Source: Leifsonia tongyongensis
Lineage (GTDB): Bacteria; Actinomycetota; Actinomycetes; Actinomycetales; Microbacteriaceae
Assembly: GCF_010686705.1 (NCBI RefSeq)
Contig: NZ_JAAGWY010000002.1
Location: 954,001 to 1,018,000 of the forward strand
DNA: 64,000 nucleotides
Direction: 5' to 3'
Shown here: one piece after another, positions 17,315 through 26,158 of the stretch
Layout: the number at the start of each line of letters is the position of its first letter
Numbering within the stretch: the stretch's first letter is position 1
Made by a program: the position numbers and the translations under genes
Notes under the pieces: generated by a model
The model's input: the letters and a program-made list of their open reading frames with translations, nothing else
Told to the model about the DNA's origin: nothing
Databases searched by the model: none

Positions 17315-18409
17315 GTGGCAGCGGTACCCGGCCTCACCCTCACCGAACTCGTCGTGCCCGAGCGGATCGGCGCTCCGGGCTCCGCGGTGTTCGAGGAGCT
17401 GGTGGCCATGGTCAACGGCATCGCGGTCGAATTGTGGGGCAACCACGATTTCGTCTATTCGGCCGAGGCGGAGCTCCCGGCGTTCCGCCCGCAGGAGTTC
17501 CTGGAGCGCATCACGTTCGTCGCCCGGCTCGACGGGATCATGGTGGGCAGGGTGATCGCCGAGTTCCCGCTGGAACCGGATGCGGTCACCGCCACGCTCC
17601 TGGTCGATGTCGTACCGGCCGCGCGAGGCCGCGGCATCGGCTCGGCGCTTCTGGCGAAAGGCGAGGAGCTGGTGGCCGACGGCGGCCGGACCGTCATCGC
17701 AGCCTTCACAGAGTATCCGGCAGCGACACTCACCGGGGCGGGCCCCCTCATCCGCCCGCAGGTCGGCCCGAACGGCGTCCCCGCGGATTCGCCCGATACG
17801 CGGTTCGCTCTCGCCCACGGCTATCGGCTCGGCCAGATCGAGCGTTCGAGCGAGCTGCCCCTCCCCATGCCGGCCGAGAGGTTCGACGCGCTCTACGACG
17901 AGGCCATGCGGGCAGCGGGCTCCGACTACCGGGTGCTCGGCTGGTGGCGCCACGCTCCGGAGGAGTACGTCGCCGGGTTCGCGTCACTGCGCGCCCGGAT
18001 GACCCGGGACGTCCCCCAGTCGGGCATCGCCCTCGACGACGAGGAGTGGACGCCGTCGCGGGTGCGCGAGCTCGAGCAGTTGATGATCGACCGCGGCGAG
18101 CCGTTCCTCTGCTCGGTCGCGCAGCACATCCCGACCGGCCGTCTCGTCGCGTACACCGACCTCGTCGTACCGGAGGGGGGCGGCAAGGTGGAGCAGCACG
18201 ACACGCTCGTCGTCCGGGAGCACCGCGGCCACCGGCTCGGGATGCTGGTGAAGGCCGAGAACATCCGCCGCCTCGCCGAGGTGGAACCGAACGCCACGCG
18301 CATCCTCACCTGGAACGCGGACGAGAACGAGCACATGCTCGCGGTCAACGACGCGTTCGGGTTCCGTCTGCACGGGCTGGTCGGCACCTGGCAGAAGTCG
18401 CTCGCCTAG
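17315..18409 (+). CDS. Protein with two GNAT acetyltransferase domains
   Basis: I chose the GTG at 17315 because GAGGAGG lies 7 nt upstream; upstream in-frame ATGs lack such a site. The 364-residue product has two GNAT halves. The first has VDVVPAARGRGIGSALL (about residue 100), a good acetyl-CoA-binding motif; the second has TLVVREHRGHRLGMLVK near residue 300. Mycothiol synthase has a similar two-domain build, but I see no feature that proves that role. Divergent from livK. Confidence 0.82.
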   Translation: MAAVPGLTLTELVVPERIGAPGSAVFEELVAMVNGIAVELWGNHDFVYSAEAELPAFRPQEFLERITFVARLDGIMVGRVIAEFPLEPDAVTATLLVDVVPAARGRGIGSALLAKGEELVADGGRTVIAAFTEYPAATLTGAGPLIRPQVGPNGVPADSPDTRFALAHGYRLGQIERSSELPLPMPAERFDALYDEAMRAAGSDYRVLGWWRHAPEEYVAGFASLRARMTRDVPQSGIALDDEEWTPSRVRELEQLMIDRGEPFLCSVAQHIPTGRLVAYTDLVVPEGGGKVEQHDTLVVREHRGHRLGMLVKAENIRRLAEVEPNATRILTWNADENEHMLAVNDAFGFRLHGLVGTWQKSLA

Positions 18410-18430
18410 CTGTAGTTCCCCGAGCGCGAC

Positions 18431-19339
18431 TCAGCGAAGCCGCTGGCAGTAGGGGCACAGGTGCGACGAGCGGTTCATGAACTGCTCGCGGACGATGGGG
18501 CGACCGCAGCGCGGGCACGGGCGGCCCTCCCGACCGTAGACGTTCAGGCTGTGCGAGAAGTATCCGGATGCACCGTTCACGTTCACATACTGCGCGTCGA
18601 AACTCGTCCCGCCTTCGGCGAGTGCACGCTCCAGCACGAGCCTGATCTCGGCGAGGAGCACCCGGATGCGCGGCCGGCTGAGGCTCGACGCCGGCTGCGC
18701 GTAGTGCATCTTCGCAGCCCACAGGGCTTCGTCGGCGTAGATGTTGCCGATCCCGCTCACGACCGTCTGGTCGAGGAGCACGCGCTTGATGCCGGAGTTC
18801 TTGCGGGCGAGCGTGGCTGCGAATCGTTCGTCGTCGAATGCCGGGTCCAGCGGATCACGGGCGATGTGCGCGACCTGCGTGGGGACGAGCGGATCGTCGG
18901 TGCCGAAGCCGCCCGGGAGGCCGTCCGCCGTCGGAACGAGCAGGTCGACGGCCATCGATCCGAAGATCCGCTGGTCGACGAAATCGATCCACAGCTCGCC
19001 GTGCGCCGGGTTGTCGACGTGGAGGCGGATGCGCAACAGCCCCTCGGCGGTCGTGCCGGGCTCCCTCAGGAGGATCTGGCCGCTCATGCCCAGGTGGGCC
19101 ACGATGGCGCGGTCGGGCTCATCCGCCGTCCGGGTGCGGAGCGGGATCCAGAGGAACTTGCCGCGGCGAGCCGGGGCGCGCATGACGCGGCCCGTGAGGA
19201 GCGCTGCGAAGTCGCCGGCCGCGCTGTCGTGCCGCCGTAGCGAGCGCACCTCGAAGACCTCGACTCCGGTGATGGTCGCGTCTGTTACCGCGGGCTCGAG
19301 CCCCGCGCGTACGACTTCAACCTCGGGGAGTTCTGGCAC
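18431..19339 (-). CDS. mutM: Formamidopyrimidine-DNA glycosylase MutM (Fpg)
   Basis: Removes 8-oxoguanine and other oxidised purines and nicks the strand. The 302-residue protein begins VPELPEVE, so Pro2 (the Schiff-base nucleophile) and the catalytic Glu follow the GTG start. The C-terminal zinc finger is CPRCGRPI with CPYCQRLR. A slightly long loop follows residue 20. The start lies 23 bp inside the end of rnc, so the two are coupled. Confidence 0.96.
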   Translation of the reverse strand: MPELPEVEVVRAGLEPAVTDATITGVEVFEVRSLRRHDSAAGDFAALLTGRVMRAPARRGKFLWIPLRTRTADEPDRAIVAHLGMSGQILLREPGTTAEGLLRIRLHVDNPAHGELWIDFVDQRIFGSMAVDLLVPTADGLPGGFGTDDPLVPTQVAHIARDPLDPAFDDERFAATLARKNSGIKRVLLDQTVVSGIGNIYADEALWAAKMHYAQPASSLSRPRIRVLLAEIRLVLERALAEGGTSFDAQYVNVNGASGYFSHSLNVYGREGRPCPRCGRPIVREQFMNRSSHLCPYCQRLR

Positions 19340-20030
19340 GTCGCTGGGTGAGCTGGGTCCAGGCCGACAGGGCGGCGGACATCTCGGCCTGTTTCTTGCT
19401 CGTGCCCTCGCCTGTGGCGACCACGAGGCCCGCGACCTCGACCGTCGCGTGGAACAGCTTGCTGTGATCGGGACCCGTGTTCGTCACCGTGTAGTGCGGC
19501 AGCCCGGCACCGCGGTGCGCTGCGGCCTCCTGCAGGCTGGTCTTGGGGTCCATCGCCGCCCCGAAACGGTCCGGGTCGCCGAGCAGGGGCTCGACGAGCC
19601 GGAGTACGAGCGCCGTAGCGGCTTCACCACCGGCGTCGATGTAGGCCGCGCCGATGATCGCCTCGACCGTGTCGGCGAGGATCGACGCCTTGTCGCGGCC
19701 GCCGCTCTGGTCTTCACCGCGGCCGAGCAGCAGGAATTCGCCCAGGCCGATGCCGCGCGCGACCTCGGCCAGAGCTACGGAACTGACGAGGCTCGCCCGG
19801 CGCTTGGCCAGGTCGCCTTCGTCGAGGTCCGGGTTCTCGCGGAAGAGCTTGACCGTCACGGCCTGCCCGAGGATCGAGTCGCCGAGGAACTCCAGGCGTT
19901 CGTTGTTCGGGATGCCCCCGTGCTCGTACGCGTACGAGCGGTGGGTCAGCGCGCGTTCGAGAAGCTCCGAGTCGATGTCGACTCCGAGCTTCTCGAGAAG
20001 GACGCTGCGGTCGGGCCGTACGCTCGTCAT
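19317..20030 (-). CDS. rnc: Ribonuclease III
   Basis: Double-stranded RNA endonuclease that processes rRNA precursors and structured mRNAs. The 237-residue protein contains the signature [13 protein letters not shown] (about residues 40-52) with the metal-binding acidic residues. The second acidic cluster is [14 protein letters not shown], and a dsRNA-binding domain fills the C-terminal 70 residues. It follows rpmF, the standard order in actinobacteria. Confidence 0.97.
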   Translation of the reverse strand: MTSVRPDRSVLLEKLGVDIDSELLERALTHRSYAYEHGGIPNNERLEFLGDSILGQAVTVKLFRENPDLDEGDLAKRRASLVSSVALAEVARGIGLGEFLLLGRGEDQSGGRDKASILADTVEAIIGAAYIDAGGEAATALVLRLVEPLLGDPDRFGAAMDPKTSLQEAAAHRGAGLPHYTVTNTGPDHSKLFHATVEVAGLVVATGEGTSKKQAEMSAALSAWTQLTQRRARTPRG

Positions 20031-20070
20031 CGTGGTGATCTCGCGTACGCCGTCTTCGGGTGCGTGCTGA

Positions 20071-20274
20071 CTAGACGTCGGCGACCTTGCGGCCTTTGTA
20101 CTCGAGGAACAGGGCGGTTCCGGCAGAGTCCTCGACGACCTTCGCGCGGTGCGGGAGGCTGTAGGTGACCTTGCCGTTCTCCACGGTCTTGACGAGCGTG
20201 GGGACCTCGGCCTTCCACTGCGAACGACGAGCGTGCGTGTTGGCGCGTGACTTCTTCCGCTTCGGAACAGCCAT
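20071..20274 (-). CDS. rpmF: 50S ribosomal protein L32
   Basis: A 67-residue protein starting at the ATG at 20274, [19 protein letters not shown], which is the L32 signature. It lacks the four zinc-binding cysteines of the C+ form, so it is the C-minus (zinc-free) type. Only 2 bp separate it from yceD upstream and it precedes rnc. Confidence 0.97.
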   Translation of the reverse strand: MAVPKRKKSRANTHARRSQWKAEVPTLVKTVENGKVTYSLPHRAKVVEDSAGTALFLEYKGRKVADV

Positions 20275-20276
20275 GA

Positions 20277-20843
20277 CTATCTCTCTTCTCTGTCTGCAGG
20301 GCCGGCATTGCCAGCACTGGTGTCTTCGGAAGCCTGGAAACCTGCAAGCGCAGACCATCGCGGATCTGCGATTTCTCGTGGCTTGTGGTCCGGTCTCTCC
20401 GCCAGCCGTTCCCCTGTCTCGGGGTCGAGACCGGGGCAATCTGGCCGGCATACCGGCTGAAACGGAAGTGAAAGCACTACCGCGTCCCTGATCAGAGGTT
20501 CAAGATCCACGTGGTCGTCGTGAACCTCAAAATCAAAAGCTTCGTCAGAAGAATACGCGAAAAGTTCCTGGAAATCGACTTGGACCGGCACCTCGATGTC
20601 GGTGAGGCACCGTCCGCACACGCCGACGGCGGTCGCGGAGAGCTCTGCGCTGACCAGGATTCCTTCGTGCATCGACTCGAACCGGACGTCCGCGTCGATG
20701 GTGGAGCCTGCGGGAACGCCGACCAGACCCTCCCCCATCTTCGCGTCGACGGGGAAGGCGATCTGCTGCTCCCGCATCTCTCCGGGGCGATGCATGAGGT
20801 CGTACACATGAAGCGTGTACGGGGTCGTTCTGAATTTGGTCAC
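20277..20843 (-). CDS. YceD/DUF177-family protein
   Basis: A 188-residue member of the YceD family, which is almost always next to rpmF and is thought to act in 23S rRNA or L32 handling. The motif [22 protein letters not shown] and the later [16 protein letters not shown] supply the conserved cysteines. GTG start. Immediately upstream of rpmF, as in nearly all bacteria. Confidence 0.92.
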   Translation of the reverse strand: MTKFRTTPYTLHVYDLMHRPGEMREQQIAFPVDAKMGEGLVGVPAGSTIDADVRFESMHEGILVSAELSATAVGVCGRCLTDIEVPVQVDFQELFAYSSDEAFDFEVHDDHVDLEPLIRDAVVLSLPFQPVCRPDCPGLDPETGERLAERPDHKPREIADPRWSALAGFQASEDTSAGNAGPADREER

Positions 20844-20854
20844 GATGAACTATT

Positions 20855-23116
20855 CTACGCGTTCGTCGGGCGCACTCCTGCGGTGGGCGACCATGAGGGC
20901 GGGATGAGCGAGACCGGGGCGAGCAGCGCCTTCACTCTCAGCGCGCGTCCGGCGCGCGCCTCGATTCCGGCGAGCGCCTCCTGCAGGTCGTCGGGGACTC
21001 CGTGGGCGATGTATCGTCCCGGCGGTCCGAACGATTCGCGCTCGACGGCGGTCAGAAGCCTTCGGACCGCATCGGAGCGCGCTCCCGGGCCCACCGCATC
21101 CGTCACCCGTTCCGCGAACGCCCGCGGCGTCTCGGTGTCGGGCACGGACCAGCCGAGGTCGCGCGCCGTGTCACGGAGTTCATCCCATGCGAGCCCTGCG
21201 AGACCCCATTCGTCCCTGAGCTTCCGGAAGCGGCTGCGCCGGCGCAGCCTGCGCAAGAACGCCGGGGTCAGGAGCAGCGCGATCACCAGCAGCGTCACCC
21301 CGAACGCCGAAGCGATCGGCTGTGCCGGGTTGGCGGTTGCGCCGGTCGCGCTGTTGGGCCCTCCGGTGATCTCGGGGGCGAGCGATGCGCGGCCCGCCGC
21401 GCCCGACGCGCTCGGGTTGTTGCTCGACGTGTTCCCGGCGGTCTGCGGCACGGTGTACGCCGGGACGAACCCGCGCGACACGGTCGGCTCGAACGGCACC
21501 CAACCGACCCCGGCGAAGTACAGCTCCGGCCACGCGTGCAGATCGTCGCTGGTCACGGTGTAGATGCCCGGGTTGTTGACCGAACCGCCGTTCGAGGTCC
21601 CGGGCAGGTAACCCATCGTGACACGCGACGGGATGCCGAGCGTCCGGGCCATGAGCGCCATCGCGGACGCGAAATGCACGCAGTACCCGCTCTTCACTTC
21701 GAGGAACTTGGCGATCACTGCGCCGCCGTCGCCGTCGTACCCCTGCTTGAGCGGCGTCGACGTGGAGTACACGAAGCCGTTGTTGCGGAAGTAGTTCTGG
21801 AGGTCGACGGCCATCTCGTACTCGTTGGTCGCTCCCGCGGTCGCTTTGAGCGCTGTCGTCTTGATGGTCGGTGGAAGCGTCGTCGTCACGAAGAGATCGC
21901 GCTGGATCGAGGCCGGGACGAAGCCGCCTGCGGCCTTCAGCTGTTCGGCGGTCGGTTCGAGCTGGACACTGTTCACGGTGTATTGCTGGCCTTCGGTGGA
22001 CGTGCCGACGCCGCCGATGGTCAGGTCGTCCGGATCCCACGACCACGTACCGTTCAGGCCATGCACACCCTTCACCGGGAACGGGACGGGGAGCCACCGG
22101 CTCTGCATGTTGGCGATCTGGATGCTGGTGCTCACCTTCGACGTCTTCACCGCATCCGACAGCCCGGTGACCGGGCCGATCGAGTTGCCGACCGGCAGCC
22201 GCTTGGTGTCGCGCTCACGGTGCCTCCAGACCGTCCCCGTGAACTGGTCGAGCGATGCGAGTTTCAGATACTCCGGAGTGCTGGCGGTGGTCGTGTATGT
22301 CAGCACCTTGACCGCCGCCGGCCGGCGCAGGTCGCGCCCGAGGTCGATCAACGGCGTGACCGTGCCACCGATGGAGATCCCGCCCGCGGTGAATGAACTG
22401 GCGCCGCCACGATCGAGGCCAGGAGCCGTCGCCGACAGGATGAGGGCCACGATGATCGATCCGGCGGCGATCGACAGGGATGCGGCCGGCCGCGAAGTCC
22501 CCGGCCGTCGCGCCCGCACATCGCAACGCAGGAGGTAGAGGAAGGCAGCAGCCGACTCGGCGAGCGCGACAGGAGCGACGCCGTCACCGAGGAGGGCGGC
22601 CGGCACGATGAGGACGGCGATGATGCCGATCGCCGAGAACGTCGGGATGCGGAACGCGATCGCGGTCGTATCGAGGTAGATCGCAAGGAGACCCGACCCT
22701 GCGACGATCAGGAACATGAACTCGGGCAGCGGAGGAGCCGGGGTGCCCTGCTGGTAGATCGAGAGCATGGCCTGGCCGTACAGGTCGCCGAACTTGCCGA
22801 ACGTCGCAGGCGTCGGGATGAACCCGAGCAGCCCCGTGCCACCGCCGAACCCGACGGTCATGATGATCGCGAATTCGACCGCCAGCAGCAGCGGCACGAT
22901 CCTGGGCGGCACGCCGATCATCCGGAGCCCGGCGCCGGCGACCAGGATCAGCGATGCGACGAACAGCATCAGGAACCACCAGCCGAAACCGTCGATCAGG
23001 CCGATGAGCGCGAAACTCACGGCGAGGACCATGATCAGCAGGGCACTGGTGAGCCGCCAATAGCCGTTCCTGCGCGCGACCCCGACCCGTGCCGGGGCGG
23101 CTGCGACGCTAACCAC
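20855..23116 (-). CDS. TgpA-type membrane transglutaminase
   Basis: I chose the GTG at 23116 because it overlaps the stop of the DUF58 gene by 8 bp; the 753-residue product then begins just before the first membrane helix. There are about seven helices in the first 230 residues, then an extracytoplasmic transglutaminase core. The core has Cys near 480 in SGYCVHFASAMAL and His near 527 in DDLHAWPEL. The third catalytic position reads PFEPT, Glu in place of the common Asp. A last helix and a cytoplasmic tail follow. Part of a MoxR/DUF58/transglutaminase set. Confidence 0.88.
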   Translation of the reverse strand: MVSVAAAPARVGVARRNGYWRLTSALLIMVLAVSFALIGLIDGFGWWFLMLFVASLILVAGAGLRMIGVPPRIVPLLLAVEFAIIMTVGFGGGTGLLGFIPTPATFGKFGDLYGQAMLSIYQQGTPAPPLPEFMFLIVAGSGLLAIYLDTTAIAFRIPTFSAIGIIAVLIVPAALLGDGVAPVALAESAAAFLYLLRCDVRARRPGTSRPAASLSIAAGSIIVALILSATAPGLDRGGASSFTAGGISIGGTVTPLIDLGRDLRRPAAVKVLTYTTTASTPEYLKLASLDQFTGTVWRHRERDTKRLPVGNSIGPVTGLSDAVKTSKVSTSIQIANMQSRWLPVPFPVKGVHGLNGTWSWDPDDLTIGGVGTSTEGQQYTVNSVQLEPTAEQLKAAGGFVPASIQRDLFVTTTLPPTIKTTALKATAGATNEYEMAVDLQNYFRNNGFVYSTSTPLKQGYDGDGGAVIAKFLEVKSGYCVHFASAMALMARTLGIPSRVTMGYLPGTSNGGSVNNPGIYTVTSDDLHAWPELYFAGVGWVPFEPTVSRGFVPAYTVPQTAGNTSSNNPSASGAAGRASLAPEITGGPNSATGATANPAQPIASAFGVTLLVIALLLTPAFLRRLRRRSRFRKLRDEWGLAGLAWDELRDTARDLGWSVPDTETPRAFAERVTDAVGPGARSDAVRRLLTAVERESFGPPGRYIAHGVPDDLQEALAGIEARAGRALRVKALLAPVSLIPPSWSPTAGVRPTNA

Positions 23117-24455
23117 GCTGCACCGCCGTCCGGTGGCGCCCGAGCGCCTGCTGCCAGGCTGCGACCGTCCCCTCCGCACTGCTGAACGCGACGCAGATCC
23201 ATCCGGCATCGGTGAGGGTCTCCGTCACGGACGGGTCGGCGCTCGCCCCGACGAACGCGACCGCCGGATCGCACATCGGCCGCAGGGCGGCCAGCGCGCC
23301 GATCTCTTCCGTGGAGCCGGCGAGCAGCATGGCGAAGACGGGTACCGCTCTCCCGCTGCGGCGGAGCCCCGCCGAGAGCTCGGACACCGCTTCGTCGCGG
23401 GCCTCCGTCGTCTGTTCGACGCTCGCGAGGTCGGCGAGCAGGAGCCGGTCGGCTCCCCCGAGGTCGTAGGTCGGCGTCGTGCTGCCCATCGTGCCGGAGC
23501 GACCGGCGCCCGTGCGGCCGCCGAGCTGCCGCGGGGCGGTCTCGACGATGCTGACGACGAACTCCTCGTCGAGCAGGTGCACGCCGACCGACGCCACGAG
23601 TTCGACGAGCTCTTCGAATTCGGCGTCCGCCCGCTCGGCTGCCCCGGGGATGACGAAACGGTCCCGCTGCTGAACGTGCGTGTCGAACAGGATCCAGGCC
23701 TCAGGGTTGCTGCGCTGCTCCTCCTGGCGCACCATGAGCTTGTCGTGGCGGGCCGTCGCCCTCCAGTGCACGCGCCGCAACGGATCGCCGGGGCGGTATT
23801 CGCGGGCGATCAGCTCGTCTGCGCTCGGGATGCTGTGCCGGAGCAGCTCGTGCTCGGTTCCCTCGCTCCGGGCGATGTCCAGTTCGCCGCGCGCGAGGGG
23901 GCGCACGCGAGGAGTGACGATGAGCTGACGGGGCTGACCGAGCGCATACTCCGCGTAGGCGAGGCCGAACGGGTCGGTCCGGCTCACGATCAGCGGCCCG
24001 ATTCCGTGCGATCCCCGATGGTTCGCGCGGATGTCCTGGCGGAGCGTGACGGTGTCCTTGGCGCGATGGATGGCGGGCTGGTGCGCGTCGAGACGCGGGA
24101 AGGGCGCCGGCGGCTGGACGTCCAGGCCGGGCGGGGCGAACTCCCGCCACTGGGCGGGCGGGCTGGGGCGGGGCGCTTCGTTGCGGGCCGTCGTCGAGAC
24201 GGTCGCGTTCTCGCCGACGGCCACGACATCCGGGTGGAACGTGCGCGAGACGCTCAGCCGGGGCCGGTCGACCGTGACCGAGATCATGGCGGCCAGCGGC
24301 ACCGTGACAAGGAACAGCCCCAGGAACAGCACGTCGGAGCGGCCGAAGCTGATCGCGGCGATGAGGGCTGCGACCCCGACCCCGAACAAGGTCCAGCCGC
24401 GTGCGGTCGGCCGCGGTTTGCGGACCGGCGACGACGAACGCTGGCGCCCGGACAT
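23109..24455 (-). CDS. DUF58-domain membrane protein
   Basis: A 448-residue protein with two membrane segments in the first 70 residues and a von Willebrand-like DUF58 domain. The family motif is REYRPGDPLRRVHWRATARHDKLMVRQEE (about residues 220-248; only the core is diagnostic). Such proteins are partners of MoxR AAA+ ATPases. It lies between moxR (6 bp) and the transglutaminase gene (8-bp overlap), so the three form one unit. Confidence 0.9.
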   Translation of the reverse strand: MSGRQRSSSPVRKPRPTARGWTLFGVGVAALIAAISFGRSDVLFLGLFLVTVPLAAMISVTVDRPRLSVSRTFHPDVVAVGENATVSTTARNEAPRPSPPAQWREFAPPGLDVQPPAPFPRLDAHQPAIHRAKDTVTLRQDIRANHRGSHGIGPLIVSRTDPFGLAYAEYALGQPRQLIVTPRVRPLARGELDIARSEGTEHELLRHSIPSADELIAREYRPGDPLRRVHWRATARHDKLMVRQEEQRSNPEAWILFDTHVQQRDRFVIPGAAERADAEFEELVELVASVGVHLLDEEFVVSIVETAPRQLGGRTGAGRSGTMGSTTPTYDLGGADRLLLADLASVEQTTEARDEAVSELSAGLRRSGRAVPVFAMLLAGSTEEIGALAALRPMCDPAVAFVGASADPSVTETLTDAGWICVAFSSAEGTVAAWQQALGRHRTAVQRG

Positions 24456-24461
24456 TGCCGG

Positions 24462-25514
24462 CTAGCTCGCCGAGCCCGATCCGACCGGAACCGGTGTCGC
24501 AGCGACGATGCGCCGGACGATCTCCGCGATCACAGGGGCACTCTCGTGGTGATGGCCGAGTGCCCTGCTCGTGGGAAGCAGGCGGTGCCCGAGTACCGCG
24601 ACCGCCAGCATGTCGATGTCATCCGGCAGCACGAAGTCGCGCCCGTCGAGGGCCGCTTTCGCCTTCGCCGCACGCACAAGCTGAAGGGTGGCGCGTGGGC
24701 TCGCGCCCAGGCGGAGATCCCTGTCCTCACGTGTCGCGCGCACGAGGTCGACCGCGTACTGCTTCACGGGCGCCGATGCGAAGACGCCGCGCGCTGTCGC
24801 CATCATGGCCCTCAGCTGCTCGGCGCTGACGACCGGGCCGATGCGCGACAGCGGACTCGACGTGTCGCGCGTGTTCAGCATCGCCAGTTCGGACTCGTCG
24901 TCGGGGTACCCCATGGCGATCCGCGCCATGAAGCGGTCCCGCTGGGCTTCAGGCAGAGCGTACGTGCCCTCCATCTCGACGGGGTTCTGGGTGGCGACGA
25001 CGATGAACGGCGACGTCAGCCGATAGGTCGAGCCGTCGACGGTGACCTGGCGCTCCTCCATGCACTCGAGCAGCGCGGACTGGGTCTTCGGGCTGGCGCG
25101 GTTGATCTCGTCGCCGATGACGATGTTCGCGAACACGGCGCCCGGCTTGAACTCGAAACGACGCTCCGCCTGGTTGTAGACCGAGACGCCGGTCACGTCA
25201 CTGGGCAGCAGGTCTGGCGTGAACTGGATGCGGCTCACCGTGCAGTCGACCGATTTGGCGAGCGACTTGGCGAGCATCGTCTTGCCGACCCCCGGCACGT
25301 CCTCGATGAGGAGATGGCCTTCTGCCAGCAGCACCGTCAGCGCCGTCTGCACTGCGTCGTGCTTGCCGTCGATGACGGATTCGACGTTCGCCATGATCTG
25401 CTCGGCCGAGCGTCGCAGCTCGGTCAGGCCCATCTCGTCGGAGTCGCCGAGCTCAGTGATATCGGTCGGCGCGACGGACGAGTCCGTCGGCTGGCGCGTC
25501 GGGTAGCTGTTCAT
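24462..25514 (-). CDS. moxR: MoxR-family AAA+ ATPase
   Basis: A 350-residue chaperone-like ATPase. Walker A is [12 protein letters not shown] (about residue 76), Walker B is VIGDEINRA, and sensor 1 is [22 protein letters not shown]. MoxR proteins often act with DUF58/VWA proteins in metal-centre or envelope assembly. It is coupled to the DUF58/transglutaminase pair downstream and its stop region follows coaD with an ATGA overlap at its start. Confidence 0.92.
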   Translation of the reverse strand: MNSYPTRQPTDSSVAPTDITELGDSDEMGLTELRRSAEQIMANVESVIDGKHDAVQTALTVLLAEGHLLIEDVPGVGKTMLAKSLAKSVDCTVSRIQFTPDLLPSDVTGVSVYNQAERRFEFKPGAVFANIVIGDEINRASPKTQSALLECMEERQVTVDGSTYRLTSPFIVVATQNPVEMEGTYALPEAQRDRFMARIAMGYPDDESELAMLNTRDTSSPLSRIGPVVSAEQLRAMMATARGVFASAPVKQYAVDLVRATREDRDLRLGASPRATLQLVRAAKAKAALDGRDFVLPDDIDMLAVAVLGHRLLPTSRALGHHHESAPVIAEIVRRIVAATPVPVGSGSAS

Positions 25515-25993
25515 GTCTCCTGCAGATAGTCGTAGACGGCGGCGGGAACGTACGGGCTGACGTCCCCACCCAGGGCTGAGACCTGTCGGACGAGCGAACT
25601 CGACACGTGTGCGTTCGCGGGATCGGGGAGGAGGAAGATCGTCTCCACGGCCGCGAGGTTGCGGTTGACGATGGCCATCGGCGTCTCGTAGGCCACGTCG
25701 ACCTGCGAACGGATGCCCTTGACCAGGACGTGCGCGCCGACGTCGGTGCAGTAGTCCACGAGCAGTCCGACGCTCCAGGATGCGACGATGATGTTGCCGG
25801 CGATGCCCGCGTCTTCGATGGACCGCTCGATCAGCGCCACCCGCTGGGCGATCGGCAGCATCGCGGCCTTGTCGGGATTGTGCACCACAAGGACGTGGAC
25901 CTCATCGAACAGGCCCGCAGAGCGCTCGATCACATCGAGGTGCCCCAGAGTGACCGGGTCGAACGAGCCAGGGACAACGGCGATCCTGTTCAT
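25511..25993 (-). CDS. coaD: Phosphopantetheine adenylyltransferase
   Basis: Catalyses the fourth step of coenzyme A synthesis, making dephospho-CoA from phosphopantetheine and ATP. The 160-residue protein has the nucleotidyltransferase motif [19 protein letters not shown] (residues 8-26) and the closing [21 protein letters not shown]. Normal length for the family. In many actinobacteria it directly precedes yceD-rpmF; here the MoxR trio lies between. Confidence 0.96.
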   Translation of the reverse strand: MNRIAVVPGSFDPVTLGHLDVIERSAGLFDEVHVLVVHNPDKAAMLPIAQRVALIERSIEDAGIAGNIIVASWSVGLLVDYCTDVGAHVLVKGIRSQVDVAYETPMAIVNRNLAAVETIFLLPDPANAHVSSSLVRQVSALGGDVSPYVPAAVYDYLQET

Positions 25994-26046
25994 AGGTCTC
26001 CAGAATAGCTGGACGATCCCGGCATTTCGTTGTGAATCTGTTACCC

Positions 26047-26157
26047 GCGCTGGAGCTCTAAGGATCGCATCGCGATCCCGCGACGCCAGCGCGCTGGAGC
26101 TGAAAGGATCGCATCGCGATTCCGCGACGCCAGCGCCGAGCGAGCTGTGCTCGCTCG
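26047..26157 (+). repeat. Tandem pair of the palindromic element after recG
   Basis: Main hairpins occupy 26047-26092 and 26091-26136, overlapping by 2 bp. Inner arms are GGATCGC with GCGATCC in the first and GGATCGC with GCGATTC in the second, both around loop ATC. The second copy is followed by the small hairpin CGAGCGAG/CTCGCTCG, a perfect 8-bp stem, at 26137-26157. The array ends 1 bp before the recG stop codon, so it would form in the recG 3' untranslated RNA. Confidence 0.92.
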
Positions 26158-26158
26158 G

